64,000 nt of DNA from Neoarius graeffei. Its lineage: Eukaryota; Chordata; Actinopteri; Siluriformes; Ariidae. Below the pieces are notes generated by a model. It worked only from the letters and a program-made list of their open reading frames with translations, was not told the DNA's origin and ran no database searches. This document shows positions 1 through 12,195 of this stretch, piece by piece. The first letter of the stretch is position 1; the number at the start of each line of letters is the position of its first letter. Where the stretch lies: the NCBI RefSeq assembly GCF_027579695.1, contig NC_083570.1, forward strand, positions 11,783,051-11,847,050. The letters run 5' to 3'. A program made the position numbers and the translations under genes.

Positions 1-1047
1 GTAAAACATACAGCGGAAATCAAAGCGACCGACATCTGCCAACGTTCCCCGTGTCCGAAATCGCTCACTCGTTCACTACTCACCACATAGGGAATTACTC
101 TATAGAGGACTATACAGTGAGCTCATTGGTAAAATGAAAAAAAACTCTTTCGGACACTAGTCCGTCGCGCTGGTATTTACATCATTACTGTCGCACAATT
201 AAAACGTGCCAGATCAGTCGGCTGGTGGGTTTCAAAATAAAAAACACACGCATGTGTTTTGTGATAAATCCATATTATACTGAGCGCATTTCCAACATTA
301 ATCAATACAAAAAACCTGCAGCTTTCAGTTCTTTTAAATCAAGGCTGAATCCTTTCTTTCTTCCTTGCTGCCGCTTTTTATTAAACCAAATTTGAGACTT
401 TTAATTTGATTTCTTTCAGCACGACCACAAAGCGTGATGGGATATATTGCTTTGGTTAGTGACCATCGTTGTACACTACTTTTCATGATGCATTGTGGGA
501 TACTTTGAGTGCACGATATAGGGTGTAAATAATCCTCACTAAGGTTTCGGACAGCGCTACAAAATGGCGTCCTCACTATATAGTACCCTGTATAGTGAGT
601 AGGGAACGATTTTGGACACGGGTTGTCAAAAGATGCGCGCGCTCTCTTTCGAACGCTGATGTAATCAATCCGGAAGTTTTGTTTGTTTTGATAGCAGTCA
701 GGAAAGTTTGAAAAAAGTAGGCAGTAATTGTCATTTAAACTTGTTTTTGTGCAATATTTCGTTTGGAAAACAGTTTTCAAAATGGCGGCACTGACACCTG
801 GCTGACACGTCACGTTTCGAAGTCTTGCACAAGTCTCGTGAAGATCGCGCGGGTAAGCGACGCCTGCCGTGGACCAAACGAACTAAATTCAACACGGCTA
901 AAAACCGAATACGCCGATAAGTATCATATTTAATTGCAATTAGTTGCCAATACGAGTCACGATATAAGGTTACTAAAACCGAAAACGTCATTGAATAACA
1001 CGTTAATTAAGAAATAAAGCAAGTTTAAAAATGACTTCAGTTCATCT
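1..1047 (+). mobile_element. TTAA-flanked DNA transposon, copy 1 (cut by window edge)
   Basis: This is the right-hand part of a non-autonomous element present three times in the window (also 31672-32345 and 32602-33744). Its right end reads cttcagttcatct followed by TTAA (1048-1051), matching the TIR and TTAA flank of the other copies. The sequence is colinear with 32812-33744. TTAA target duplication is characteristic of the piggyBac superfamily (also Kolobok), so the class is inferred. No transposase is present; the open frames here are non-coding and recur in all copies. Confidence 0.8.
47..622. mobile_element. Inverted-repeat element nested in the TTAA element
   Basis: The insert starts with cccgtgtccgaaatcgctca and ends with the inverted match near 605-622 (acgattttggacacggg). 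Subterminal motifs on both sides (tatacagtgagctc and ctgtatagtgagtag) are also inverted. Comparison with the 31672-32345 copy, which lacks the insert, shows the interruption directly. The boundaries are good to a few bases and the class is not assigned. Confidence 0.65.
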
Positions 1048-1051
1048 TTAA

Positions 1052-1786
1052 CATGATCCAGTCGGAAACATGGATATGCAAGCAAGCAGCCTGCAATGAC
1101 AAGGGAGTTAAACTCATCCCAGGGTCAGCAAGTGGCACAGACCGACGTGGTTACGCCCCTTTTGTACGCTCTGTAGTGTCGAAGCGCATGTACTATGGCA
1201 CTCATTTGCTTTGCAAAAATGTTTTTGCTTCAATCAAATTCCACTGAGAATTCCTCCTTTTTTCAAACAAACGCCTGAAATATAAAATAATTGATGGCGC
1301 ATACGGAAAAGGCTTTGGATGAAATTACCTGTATTCGTACTCGATGGTCGGTAGAAGCGTCTTATCTTCAGAAAAGTCTGACTTTTTGAAATAATATGGG
1401 TCAAAACCCACACATATCTATCTTGTCTCGATTGTTCAAATCGTGGTAATACTGACAGAATTCAGCATTGTTTACAGACACGCTTTCAGCGGCCGTCGTC
1501 CTAGTTGCTTTGTATATCCACCATGATGGCGGATGCTCATGACGTAGCACATCAAGTCATCTATAACAAGAAATGTCCCTGATTCCATCAATTCCTCATG
1601 TTCGTTGAAGAAAATAAATCTTCATGTTGGAAAATGTACTTTCCATAACTATAACTCTGGTACGTCCGGCCCCGGCCCGTGATTGGGCCTCAGGTTACTA
1701 TGTGGAGTTTCACATGTTCTCTCCATGTTCCTCTGAGGTTCTCCGGTTTCCTCCATGCAATGTAGACAGGTGACGGTGAAATTATA
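1052..1786. other. Intergenic stretch without a recognisable gene
   Basis: I see no coding signal. Around 1700-1760 there is a short diverged fragment resembling the SINE body (gtggagtttcacatgttctc, ggttctccggtttcctcc). Confidence 0.5.
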
Positions 1787-2309
1787 CAGGGTGTCCCTAA
1801 AAAAAAAAAAGTACTCGCTCAGGACCGTCTTCATTTAGAGCGTGGATTAATGTTGGAATGTAACATTTCCAATGAACTCGCTTCAAAATGCGATGGCCGC
1901 TTGATTTTGGGATTCCTGTCTCACGAGCTGTTTGTCGTACAGACTTCTATGAGGATTGGTTGAGGGTTTCCAGCAACTGATTTTCCTTTGCGGGTCTGGT
2001 TGATGACCGTGGTCTTCCTGAACGCTCCTTATGGACGTTGTGCACAGTTCCGTCTGATTCAAACTTATCTCGGATGCGAGCGATGGTGCGCCATGTTGGT
2101 GGATCTTCGTAAAAATGCCTTCTGAATTGTCTTTGCACTTCTATGATGTTTTCGTGCTTCCGGTAGCATTTTATGATAAATTTTCTTTCTTCGAAACTTA
2201 GTCATACTTCTGCCATTATTAGGGTTCATTTGATCTGAAAAGAAATGAAAAATCCAATGAGTTATGAGGAGTCAAGATGTGAGTACGTTTTTTTTTTTAG
2301 GACGCCCTG
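1787..2309 (-). mobile_element. Internally deleted mariner-like element with HTH-domain remnant
   Basis: TA dinucleotides flank short inverted ends: cagggtgtccctaaaaa on the left and, on the other strand, cagggcgtcctaaaaaa at 2309. On the minus strand an open frame at 1947-2138 includes RQFRRHFYEDPPTWRTI, then IRDKFESDGTVHNV and a GRPRSS motif. This is the pattern of the N-terminal helix-turn-helix (DUF4817 type) of mariner-like transposases. No catalytic DDE domain follows, and the element is only 523 bp, so it is a dead, deleted copy. Confidence 0.75.
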
Positions 2310-2722
2310 TATATAACTTGAATAATATGAATGACGGAGCGTATTCTTATCTTGTGCTGCTCCAGAATATTCCGAATATGAATCCAGCTCCGAATGCACC
2401 GTGAACGAAGGAATAAACTTCATGTTGGTTTTGATGTAAATGGAACTCACAGTGCCGAGGAATCTTTGCTTCCTTGGGTTTCTCCCTTCATTTCTTTTTC
2501 TACGTCGATACTATATAGCCTATCAGTACATTTACCTACTCTTCATTATATACTGAACACATCCATCCATTATCTGTAGCCGCTTATCCTGTTCGACAGG
2601 GTCGCAGCCAAGCTGGAGCCTATCCCAGATGACTATGGGTGAGAGGCGGGGTACACCCTGGACACGTTGCCAGGTCATCACAGGACTGACACATAGAGAC
2701 AAACAACCATTCACACTCAAGC

Positions 2723-3165
2723 TAGTATCTCACTGGGCTGTGACAGCTTGCAAACGTCATTCGCGAGAGAGTTTCAAAAGTGTCTTGAAACATTCGCGGG
2801 GCTTCTCAATTTCCTCGCATGAGTCGCAAAGTGTCACTCCTTTCTTCGCTGAAATTTTGAACATGTTCAAAAAAATTCGTGCGACAAAATTTCTCAAAAT
2901 AGCTGCAAATGTGTCGCTGGTGTCGCAAAGCCGTCGCGAACCCTTCTCAAGTCAGTTTCCGTGAGGCTTCCTCTACTTCCCTGCCTGCTGAGGGAAAGCC
3001 GGGCTGCGACAGCCTGCGACTAGTTGGAGACACAACAATTGCGGGAAAATATGCGAATATCAATTCAGTGTGATTCCAAGTGAAAATTGTCGTTAATTCG
3101 CATATTTTATCGCAATTGTTGTGTCTCCAACTAGTCGCGGGCTGTCGCAGCCCAGTGAGATACTA
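2723..3165. mobile_element. Inverted-repeat transposon inside SINE copy 1
   Basis: The ends tagtatctcactgggctg and cagcccagtgagatacta are perfect inverted repeats, flanked by SINE sequence on both sides. Inside, 3001-3058 and 3095-3153 form a second near-perfect inverted repeat of about 58 bp, starting gggctgcgacagcctgcgac. No transposase is present. The class is not assigned; a TA target is possible. Confidence 0.75.
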
Positions 3166-3181
3166 CCCTTACGGTCAATTT

Positions 3182-4366
3182 CTCATCTCATCTCATTATC
3201 TCTAGCCGCTTTAGGGCAATTCCATGTAAATGTCAACCTCACCATGCAAAAATAAAGCAACATGTAATACATCAAAACCACTCCCAGAGATATCACCTAG
3301 GCCTGTATTTTACAGATGTGAATAAGTTGAACCAATTTGTAACCAACCTAATATGTCACTGCCAGTCTTTCTTTCTTATAATGTAAAACCCAAGCTAAAA
3401 TCAACTTTGATCATGTACAATTCTATATTATTGCCACAAGCCACAGAAATGTATGCTAAAATCCACAAAACAGCAAAACAATAGTCATCCTAAATATTAT
3501 TTAAGAACTTTGATAGTTTTAGCTGATATTTAGAGAGTTTTTCAAAGGGTTATGGTGGTTAAATTGCTGATTTTCTAAACATATGCCATGTCTATTTCAG
3601 ACGCGTCACATCCATAACGGAATTTCGTCACATCCATAACGCTGACTTTTCCTTCCGAAACTCTGCATGAAATACAAAATATTTTAAACAAAGATTTTTT
3701 AATATTCACCTTGGACCCCTCTATCAAATGGATATCTCCATTTCGACATTAGGTTTACAATTTCACAGAGTTTGATAAAAATGTACAGTCACCCAAGAAA
3801 AGTGATACTTTTTCTGTCACATCCATAACGCATCTTTTATTGGCGTTTTCTGGCATGCCCTAGATGTACTATGGGAATTGTTCTTGTTCTATCACTTCTC
3901 CAGTATGGTACAGCCTTAAAATATGCAACACCTGTTTAAATACTGGGAGACAATAAAACATGCACTGGGTCATTTGTTGCCATTTTGAGTTCAAGTGTCA
4001 CGTCCATAACGCTGGAATTGCCCTTTATCCTGTTCTACAGGGTCGCAGGCAAGCTGGAGCCTATCCCAGCTGACTACGGGCGAAAGGCAGGGTACACCCT
4101 GGACAAGTCGCCAGGTCATCACAGGGCTGACACATAGACAACCATTCACACTCTCATTCACACCTACGGTCAATTTAGAGTCACCAGTTAACCTAACCTG
4201 CATGTCTTTGGACTGTGGGGGAAACCGGAGCACCCGGAGGAAACCCACGCGGACACGGGGAGAACATGCAAACTCCACACAGAAAGGCCCTCGCCGGCCA
4301 CGGGGCTCGAACCCAGACCTTCTTGCTGTGAGGTGACAGCGCTAACCACTACACCACCGTGCCGCC
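3182..4366 (-). mobile_element. tRNA-derived SINE, copy 2, inserted in SINE copy 1
   Basis: The 12 bp target duplication is tacggtcaattt at 3170-3181 and tacagtcaattt at 4367-4378 (one mismatch). The ctcat-rich tail is at 3182-3200 and the tRNA-like head near 4290-4366. It is split by the transposon 3214-4023, which sits in gccgcttta/tatcctg. Apart from that insert it matches copies 3 and 4 closely. Confidence 0.85.
3214..4023. mobile_element. 810 bp DNA transposon inside SINE copy 2
   Basis: The ends are gggcaattcca and tggaattgccc, an 11 bp perfect inverted repeat. Flanks are TTTA on both sides (3210-3213 and 4024-4027), and uninterrupted SINE copies have a single TTTA there. The motif gtcac(a/g)tccataacg occurs four times (near 3605, 3628, 3816, 3997). 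There is no coding capacity. The class is uncertain. Confidence 0.8.
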
Positions 4367-4537
4367 TACAGTCAATTTAGAGCCACCTAACCTGCATGTC
4401 TTTGGACTATGGGGGAAACAGAAGCAAACCCACGCGGACACAGAAAGGCCCTCATCGGTTGCTGGGCTCGAACCCAGGACCTTCTTGCTGTGAGGCAACA
4501 GAGCTAACGACTACACCACTGTGCCGCCCATACTGAA

Positions 4538-5482
4538 TATATATTGAACATAATTTATTACTATTATTTAATTAAACGTCCATGTTGTTGCACATTTAAT
4601 AACCATTTAACACACATACACACACACACACACACTTCTCATTGAGAACTCACTACACTACAGGTCCAGTGAGCACAGGTGAATTTTTGCACTGGACCAG
4701 GCCGTGAACCGTCGCCATGGTTACCGCTGCGTTCCCTTCCTACTTCCGCTTACGTCACAACTGCGACGTCGCGCCCTGCATTGTACCGGTCTAAACAATG
4801 CGACAACAAATCAGGAGCTGATGATCAGGGTAACTAGAGCAACTTTTATTTTTATCTTTATTTTAAAAAAAAAATCAGAGACTGTTTAATGTTATACCTA
4901 TTTTGTTGTTTAAGGTTTTGGACAAGACTTTTCTGCGGCGCAAAATTATTCTAATAATAATAATTATTATTATAATTATAATAATAAGTCTGATATCTAT
5001 TAGAAGCTGGTGTTAAACTAATTTCTGAGAACAGCCTCGCCTAAAAAAAGGGAAAAAAAAGATTTAATCCCATCAAATAACTGTTATTTAATTAATTTAC
5101 GTTTTTAAGTCCAAATATCAGACAATAAACCGGTTAAAGTAATTTATCAGTCCAGTGTTTTGTTTTGTTTTGAATGAACAACGAAACGACTTCTTGCTGT
5201 GATTAAATGGTTCAGAAGAATACCGTGGAGCATCCCGAACAAACACTATCCTGAGAATAAAACCCATGCCCTCCCGACATTTTAAAAAATAATATTTAAT
5301 CTCGGATAGTTTTCCGGTTTAAATGGTTCACGTGATAAATCTGAGGCTCAGCAGCCTGGACAACAAAATCCAGCTTTTCAGTAAAATTCACAACAAGCAA
5401 CAGTTTGGGATTCAGCAACTCATCACACCGACAGGGAGAACTCACACTTCAACACTTCTTAAATCGAGATGTGTTTAAAACA
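4538..5482. other. Intergenic stretch, no gene seen
   Basis: AT-rich, with a short CA run at 4615-4635 and TAA/ATT runs near 4950-4985. No supported coding or RNA gene. Confidence 0.5.

Positions 5483-5538
<56 letters not shown>
5483..5538. repeat. (TCTA)n microsatellite
   Basis: About 14 uninterrupted tetranucleotide units; the same tetranucleotide seeds the larger array at 6.2-8.3 kb. Confidence 0.95.
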
Positions 5539-6214
5539 GGGAGAGATATAAATAAATATAAATGTAAGAAATGTTCTGAGATCAGATCCCTCCATGATTA
5601 GAGAAAGCAGGCAGTGGGATTAGACCATCGCCGGATATTAAAAAAGTGATCCCAGGAAAGTGTGAGAGCGCTTTAAACACTCACTTCTGGGAGTGAGGTG
5701 AAAATTGGTGAGTGGTTGGAAAGAGAACAAAAACCAAACCTGCAAGGAAAAAAAACAAGAAAGAAAGAGAAAGAGAGAGAGGTGGAGGAAGGGAAGCAGT
5801 GCTGGTGTTGGGTGGGTGGATGGGTGTTTGTGGGATTCTTCAGGTCCTGGGTGGGGGTGAAAATTAGCCTCGGGGTGGTTGGGGTTGAGCACAAAAACCC
5901 CTCTTCAATCTGCTAAAAAAAAAAAACCCCAACCCTTCCCTGTGAGTGATATCCGACTCTGAGAGTCCGATCTGAATTATTGATCGATCGCAGCGGCGGA
6001 TGGAGTTTAATAGCCGTCCCGAGGCGTTTAAACATGGAGCTGAGCTCTTAAGTGACTTCCTGATGTTTAGGAAACTACTTTAGTGTGGAAACCACAAACC
6101 GACCATCTTCAATCAGTGCTCACTTTACACACACGAACCCTCACACGCCTGATTTATCACCAAACGCGAGCTGTTAATTCAACACTGGCAGATTTATTTA
6201 TTTATTCATTCGTT

Positions 6215-6215
6215 C

Positions 6216-6279
<64 letters not shown>

Positions 6280-6360
6280 GACCAATAATTGAACAAAAAA
6301 ACATACCCTCCCCCTAAAAAAGAAAAAAGTTGCAGTAGAGATTTGACAGAAAATAAATAA

Positions 6361-6419
<59 letters not shown>

Positions 6420-6434
6420 AAATTTATTTATCAA

Positions 6435-6489
<55 letters not shown>

Positions 6490-6509
6490 AAATTTATTTA
6501 TCAAATCTA

Positions 6510-6567
<58 letters not shown>

Positions 6568-6655
6568 TATCTGACCAATAATTGAACAAAAAAACATACC
6601 CTCCCCCCAAAAAAAGAAAAAAGTTGCAGTAGAGATTTGACAGAAAATAAATAAA

Positions 6656-6750
<95 letters not shown>

Positions 6751-6765
6751 AAATTTATTTATCAA

Positions 6766-6839
<74 letters not shown>

Positions 6840-6939
6840 TATCTGACCAATATCTATCTATTATCTGACCAATAATTGAACAAAAAACATACCCTCCCCC
6901 CAAAAAAAGAAAAAAGTTGCAGTAGAGATTTGACAGAAA

Positions 6940-7000
<61 letters not shown>

Positions 7001-7082
7001 ACCAATAATTGAACAAAAAAACATACCCTCCCCCCAAAAAAGAAAAAAAGTTGCAGTAGAGATTTGACAGAAAATAAATAAA

Positions 7083-7162
<80 letters not shown>

Positions 7163-7240
7163 GTCTGACCAATAATTGAACAAAAAAATACCCTCCCCCC
7201 AAAAAAAAGAAAAAAGTTGCAGTAGAGATTTGACAGAAAT

Positions 7241-7332
<92 letters not shown>

Positions 7333-7414
7333 ACCAATAATTGAACAAAAAAACATACCCTCCCCCCAAAAAAGAAAAAAAGTTGCAGTAGAGATTTGAC
7401 AGAAAATAAATAAA

Positions 7415-7482
<68 letters not shown>

Positions 7483-7556
7483 GACCAATAATTGAACAAA
7501 AAAATACCCTCCCCCCCAAAAAAAGAAAAAAGTTGCAGTAGAGATTTGACAGAAAT

Positions 7557-7636
<80 letters not shown>

Positions 7637-7718
7637 ACCAATAATTGAACAAAAAAACATACCCTCCCCCCAAAAAAGAAAAAAAGTTGCAGTAGAGATT
7701 TGACAGAAAATAAATAAA

Positions 7719-7802
<84 letters not shown>

Positions 7803-7903
7803 CTGTCTGTCTGTCTGTCTGTCTGTCTGACCAATAATTGAACAAAAAAAATACCCTCCCCCCAAAAAAAAGAAAAAAGTTGCAGTAGAGATTTGACAGA
7901 AAT

Positions 7904-7971
<68 letters not shown>

Positions 7972-8052
7972 ACCAATAATTGAACAAAAAAACATACCCT
8001 CCCCCCAAAAAAGAAAAAAAGTTGCAGTAGAGATTTGACAGAAAATAAATAA

Positions 8053-8105
<53 letters not shown>

Positions 8106-8206
8106 GTCTGTCTGTCTCTGTCTGTCTGTCTGACCAATAATTGAACAAAAAAAATACCCTCCCCCCAAAAAAAAGAAAAAAGTTGCAGTAGAGATTTGAC
8201 AGAAAT

Positions 8207-8279
<73 letters not shown>

Positions 8280-8341
8280 TTGACCAATAATTGAACAAAA
8301 AACCCATACCCTCCCCCCAAAAAAGTTGCTGTATAGATTTG
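6215..8341. repeat. Compound satellite: (TCTA)n blocks alternating with an about 75 bp spacer
   Basis: About twelve copies of a spacer (accaataattgaac, a run of A, taccctccccc, then ttgcagtagagatttgacag) alternate with TCTA tracts of roughly 50-110 bp. Unit length is about 140-200 bp, longer near the start. Some blocks end in TCTG (for example 7803-7829 and 8105-8131). Spacers differ mostly in homopolymer length and in gaaaataaataa versus gaaattct. The last spacer is truncated near 8320. The open frame at 6083-6292 is formed by this repeat and is not a gene. Confidence 0.95.
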
Positions 8342-8354
8342 ACAGAAGTTCTGC

Positions 8355-8355
<1 letters not shown>

Positions 8356-8424
<69 letters not shown>
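8356..8424. repeat. (AATC)n microsatellite
   Basis: About 17 units of a different tetranucleotide directly after the last satellite spacer. Confidence 0.95.
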
Positions 8425-8796
8425 CCATCTATTCTAACAGTATAAATAAACTCCTGTTTGCTCAAACCTCCTAAAAAAAAAGTCCCCTGTGTTATTAAGT
8501 TATTAACGACTCCTGACTTCAACTACAAATTCACTTGGACTCTAAAGCTCAACTAACAGAAAATACTACTTTTGAAAAAAAAAAGAAGAAAGAAATTGTA
8601 AGGCCTTTCCCCCTGTCAGCGATAAAAACGTGTTCTCGAGCGCAAAACTATGCAACCAGGTTTAGATTCTCCTTCATCTTGATTTCGTTCCTGTTTATCA
8701 AACAGCGTTCCTGCTTTGCGAGTCCGTTTGAGTCCTTAATGCACTGATGACTTATAGACCTTTTGATAATCGTAATATACAAATAATAAACAAATA

Positions 8797-9200
8797 CAGG
8801 GTGTTTCAAAAAAAAAATTGATATCGTTTCCCAGTTTCATAACTTTGCCAATTCTTCAGTTGACCTTGAATTTTAACAGCATGTGTGGAAACAGGTCAAA
8901 ATTTTATGTTGGATGCTTTTAAAAAAAATCTTTTTAGGCATAGAAATGCCATTCAGTGGAAAAGAAAAGTGTGTGTGTGTTAGAGTACGCTCAAAGACAG
9001 TTGAACAAGACTGTACAGCATGCACTTAGGAGAGAATTCTCTAAAAATACACCAACTGCAATGCAGATTTGGACACGGGACAAAAAGTTCAAAGAGGAAG
9101 GCTGGGTTCGGGTTCAAGCGTGCATAGTGAAAATTTGTGAAATCGTTCATGGAATCCACATACCTTTGAATTTCTCATTCAGATTTTGAGGAATAAATCT
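8797..9200 (+). mobile_element. Second mariner-like remnant with HTH domain
   Basis: The left end acagggtgtttcaaaaaa resembles the TIR of the 1787-2309 element. In the + frame at 8956-9110 the translation contains VLEYAQRQLNKTVQHALRRE and then TPTAMQIWTRDKKFKEEGW. This resembles the DUF4817 helix-turn-helix of mariner-like transposases, but a different subfamily from 1947-2138. The frame degrades after about 9110, no catalytic domain is present, and the right TIR is not found before the AT repeat at 9300. Confidence 0.65.
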
Positions 9201-9295
9201 TATATCGCTCAACATTCAGCCTGTTCAGTTTCATTTGCCTCGACTATGTAGTTTCTGGGATATTTACATCTCAAATAACATCACATTTTTTTGTG

Positions 9296-9298
<3 letters not shown>

Positions 9299-9356
<58 letters not shown>

Positions 9357-9390
9357 GTGTGTATATATATATACACACACACACACACAA
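9299..9390. repeat. (TA)n and (CA)n microsatellite
   Basis: About 27 TA units followed by tgtgtgtata and a CA run. It abuts the left end of the Tc1 element; the matching tgtgtgtata lies at its right end (13060-13070). Confidence 0.9.
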
Positions 9391-9556
9391 CCCCGATTCC
9401 AAAAAAGTTGGGACAAAGTACAAATTGTAAATAAAAACGGAATGCAATGATGTGGAAGTTTCAAAATTCCATATTTTATTCAGAATAGAACATAGATGAC
9501 ATATCAAATGTTTAAACTGAGAAAATGTATCATTTAAAGAGAAAAATTAGGTGATT

Positions 9557-10653
9557 TTAAATTTCATGACAACAACACATCTCAAAAAAGTTGGGACAAG
9601 GCCATGTTTCCCACTGTGAGACATCCCCTTTTCTCTTTACAACAGTCTGTAAACGTCTGGGGACTGAGGAGACAAGTTGCTCAAGTTTAGGGATAGGAAT
9701 GTTAACCCATTCTTGTCTAATGTAGGATTCTAGTTGCTCAACTGTCTTAGGTCTTTTTTGTCGTATCTTCCGTTTTATGATGCGCCAAATGTTTCTATGG
9801 GTGAAAGATCTGGACTGCAGGCTGGCCAGTTCAGTACCCGGACCCTTCTTCTACGCAGCCATGATGCTGTAATTGATGCAGTATGTGGTTTGGCATTGTC
9901 ATGTTGGAAAATGCAAGGTCTTCCCTGAAAGAGACGTCGTCTGGATGGGAGCATATGTTGCTCTAGAACCTGGATATACCTTTCAGCATTGATGGTGTCT
10001 TTCCAGATGTGTAAGCTGCCCATGCCACACGCACTAATGCAACCCCATACCATCAGAGATGCAGGCTTCTGAACTGAGCACTGATAACAACTTGGGTCGT
10101 CCTTCTCCTCTTTAGTCCGAATGACACGGCGTCCCTGATTTCCATAAAGAACTTCAAATTTTGATTCGTCTGACCACAGAACAGTTTTCCACTTTGCCAC
10201 AGTCCATTTTAAATGAGCCTTGGCCCAGAGAAGACGTCTGCGCTTCTGGATCATGTTTAGATACGGCTTCTTCTTTGAACTATAGAGTTTTAGCTGGCAA
10301 CGGCGGATGGCACGGTGAATTGTGTTCACAGATAATGTTCTCTGGAAATATTCCTGAGCCCATTTTGTGATTTCCAATACAGAAGCATGCCTGTATGTGA
10401 TGCAGTGCCGTCTAAGGGCCCGAAGATCACGGGCACCCAGTATGGTTTTCCAGCCTTGACCCTTACGCACAGAGATTCTTCCAGATTCTCTGAATCTTTT
10501 GATGATATTATGCACTGTAGATGATGATATGTTCAAACTCTTTGCAATTTTACACTGTCGAACTCCTTTCTGATATTGCTCCACTATTTGTCGGCACAGA
10601 ATTAGGGGGATTGGTGATCCTCTTCCCATCTTTACTTCTGAGACTACATCCAC
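9557..10653 (-). pseudogene. Tc1 transposase, broken by one frameshift
   Basis: This encodes a Tc1/mariner transposase, the enzyme that cuts out and reinserts its element. The main frame runs from 10653 to a stop near 9775 (292 codons); the likely start is the internal Met of MGRGSP (codon 9). The paired helix-turn-helix DNA-binding region covers about residues 10-120. The catalytic triad is D162 (LWSDESKF), D252 ([10 protein letters not shown]) and E287 (SPDLSPIE), with 34 residues between the last two: DD34E. Just after E287 one A appears to be missing, which shifts the frame into a stop five codons on. The next frame carries the normal Tc1 C-terminus (KRKIRQKRPKTVEQLE and so on) to about 9557. 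The copy is therefore probably inactive as it stands, although the DNA-binding and catalytic regions are open. Confidence 0.9.
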
Positions 10654-10950
10654 AGGACAACAGCAACGAGATGTTATTTAAAAATATATCGCGTCCAAAT
10701 GGGCAACGATCAGTAAAATATCAGGTCCATATGGCAACGCAACGCTTGCTGAAAACGATGCAATACACATGCCACACCTCTAGGGGCGCTGTAAGACGGT
10801 CCCTTCGGAGACACCAGAACAATAGAAGTAGTAAGGACACATGCGCATAAACTATTATGCGCGAGACTTCATATTAGCCACAAAGTCAGGAAAATCTGTT
10901 CGTAAAATTACGTTATAATGACCAAATACAATGAAAAGTATTTTTCCAGT

Positions 10951-11350
10951 CTCACCTGTGAAAGGTAATCCCATGTGATCTCGTTTGGACAGCAAACCTG
11001 TTGGTACAGTTAAACGCAGCTAATCTTTATTCTCCGCTTTGACCTCTCCAATATGGCGGCGAGGATGACGTATGATTCTACGCGGAAGGCGGCGTCTTTA
11101 ATGGTCCGGAATAAATTGAATACTACACGTTGATGGATTAATTTGTTGTTTCTCACCTGTGAAAGGTAATCCCATGTGATCTCGTTTGGATGGTAAACCT
11201 GTTGGTACAGTTAAACGCAGCACATGAATCTTTATTCTCCGCTTTGACCCATCCAATATGGCGGCGAGGATGACGTATGATTCTACGCGGAAGGCGGCAT
11301 CTTTAATGGTCCGGAATAAATTGAATGCTACACGTTGATGGATTAATTTG
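10951..11350. repeat. Tandem duplication of an about 200 bp unit
   Basis: Unit A (10951-11151) and unit B (11152-11350) both start ctcacctgtgaaaggtaatc and end tgatggattaatttg. They differ by a few substitutions and one small indel. Both include ccaatatggcggcgaggatg. The unit belongs to no element I can name and lies inside the Tc1 element. Confidence 0.9.
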
Positions 11351-11739
11351 CTCCCCTACGCCCTTTTTGAGGAATGTATTGTCGGACTTAAACCAACATC
11401 TGAAGAGGTGAGATCGCTCCTTTTTTTCCCTATTTTTGCTGGCGGGATTGACTCTGCCCTAAGGGCAGAGTCTCTCTCTCTCACTTTGCACCATTACACA
11501 ATAAATATTCACAGTGAAAATATTTTGTAAGCGCGTTTCATGAACCAAGTTATAGGATTTGTTGACAGCTTGCATCGCATCGCAATGAGAAGCTCATTGG
11601 CACTACTGGTGTTAAGAATCAGACCATTTCATAAATGAATATTTTGCTGTAGAGCTACAGTGTTTGTACAATTGCATGTTTTTGCTTCACTATTACTGTC
11701 ACTATTCTGCTTCTTGCTTTACTACTGTGAACTAACACT

Positions 11740-12195
11740 GAACATAATAATAATAATAATATCCAAGCTCGTGTTTCACTCTCACTAGTGCTCTGTAAGG
11801 CTTTTTCCTGGTGATATTCATTACACTTCTACCCGGCGTGAAGCACTCACAGTCATGTGGTTGTGACGTCATCGTAAACAAATCCGTTCTACTCATCCAG
11901 ACGACTTCACAACGGCAACGTTGCCAGATCTTTCCACTCTGGAACCCGTTCTCAAAAAGATTGCGTTTTGGGCACCTAAAATGCCGGTGCCGTGTGGACG
12001 CCAGGCCTAAATGATAAGCAATTGTATCGGAGTCACCTGAATCCGTTGCCGTGTGGACAGGGCCTGAGAGCCGCTGCCACTCCAAGATGCTCTTTTTATA
12101 CCCAGTCATGTTAATGACCTATTGCCAATTGACCTAATGAGTTGCAATCTGGTCCTCCAGCTGTTCCTTTTTTGTACCTTTAACTTTTCCAGCCT
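11740..12195. other. Transposon remnants inside the Tc1 element
   Basis: Around 12000-12065 there are motifs ccgtgtggacgccaggcct and ccgtgtggacagggcct typical of non-autonomous hAT ends. From about 12068 the sequence returns to the Tc1 internal 3' region. The minus-strand open frame at 11732-12109 covers this junction and is not supported as a gene. Confidence 0.4.

Larger units (their letters stand above)
2558..4529 (-). mobile_element. tRNA-derived SINE, copy 1, split by later insertions
   Basis: The SINE body is readable in three pieces, about 2575-2722, 3166-3181 and 4367-4529, and together they cover the family unit. It is flanked by an 8 bp duplication, atactgaa, at 2550-2557 and 4530-4537. 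The tRNA-like head lies at the right end, so the element is on the minus strand. It is interrupted by the transposon 2723-3165 and by SINE copy 2 (3182-4366). Confidence 0.8.

Noticed and set aside
334..991. Open frames in both 1-1047 and the copies at 31.7-33.7 kb
   Set aside because: They recur because the transposon is repeated. They show frame breaks between copies and no recognisable domain.
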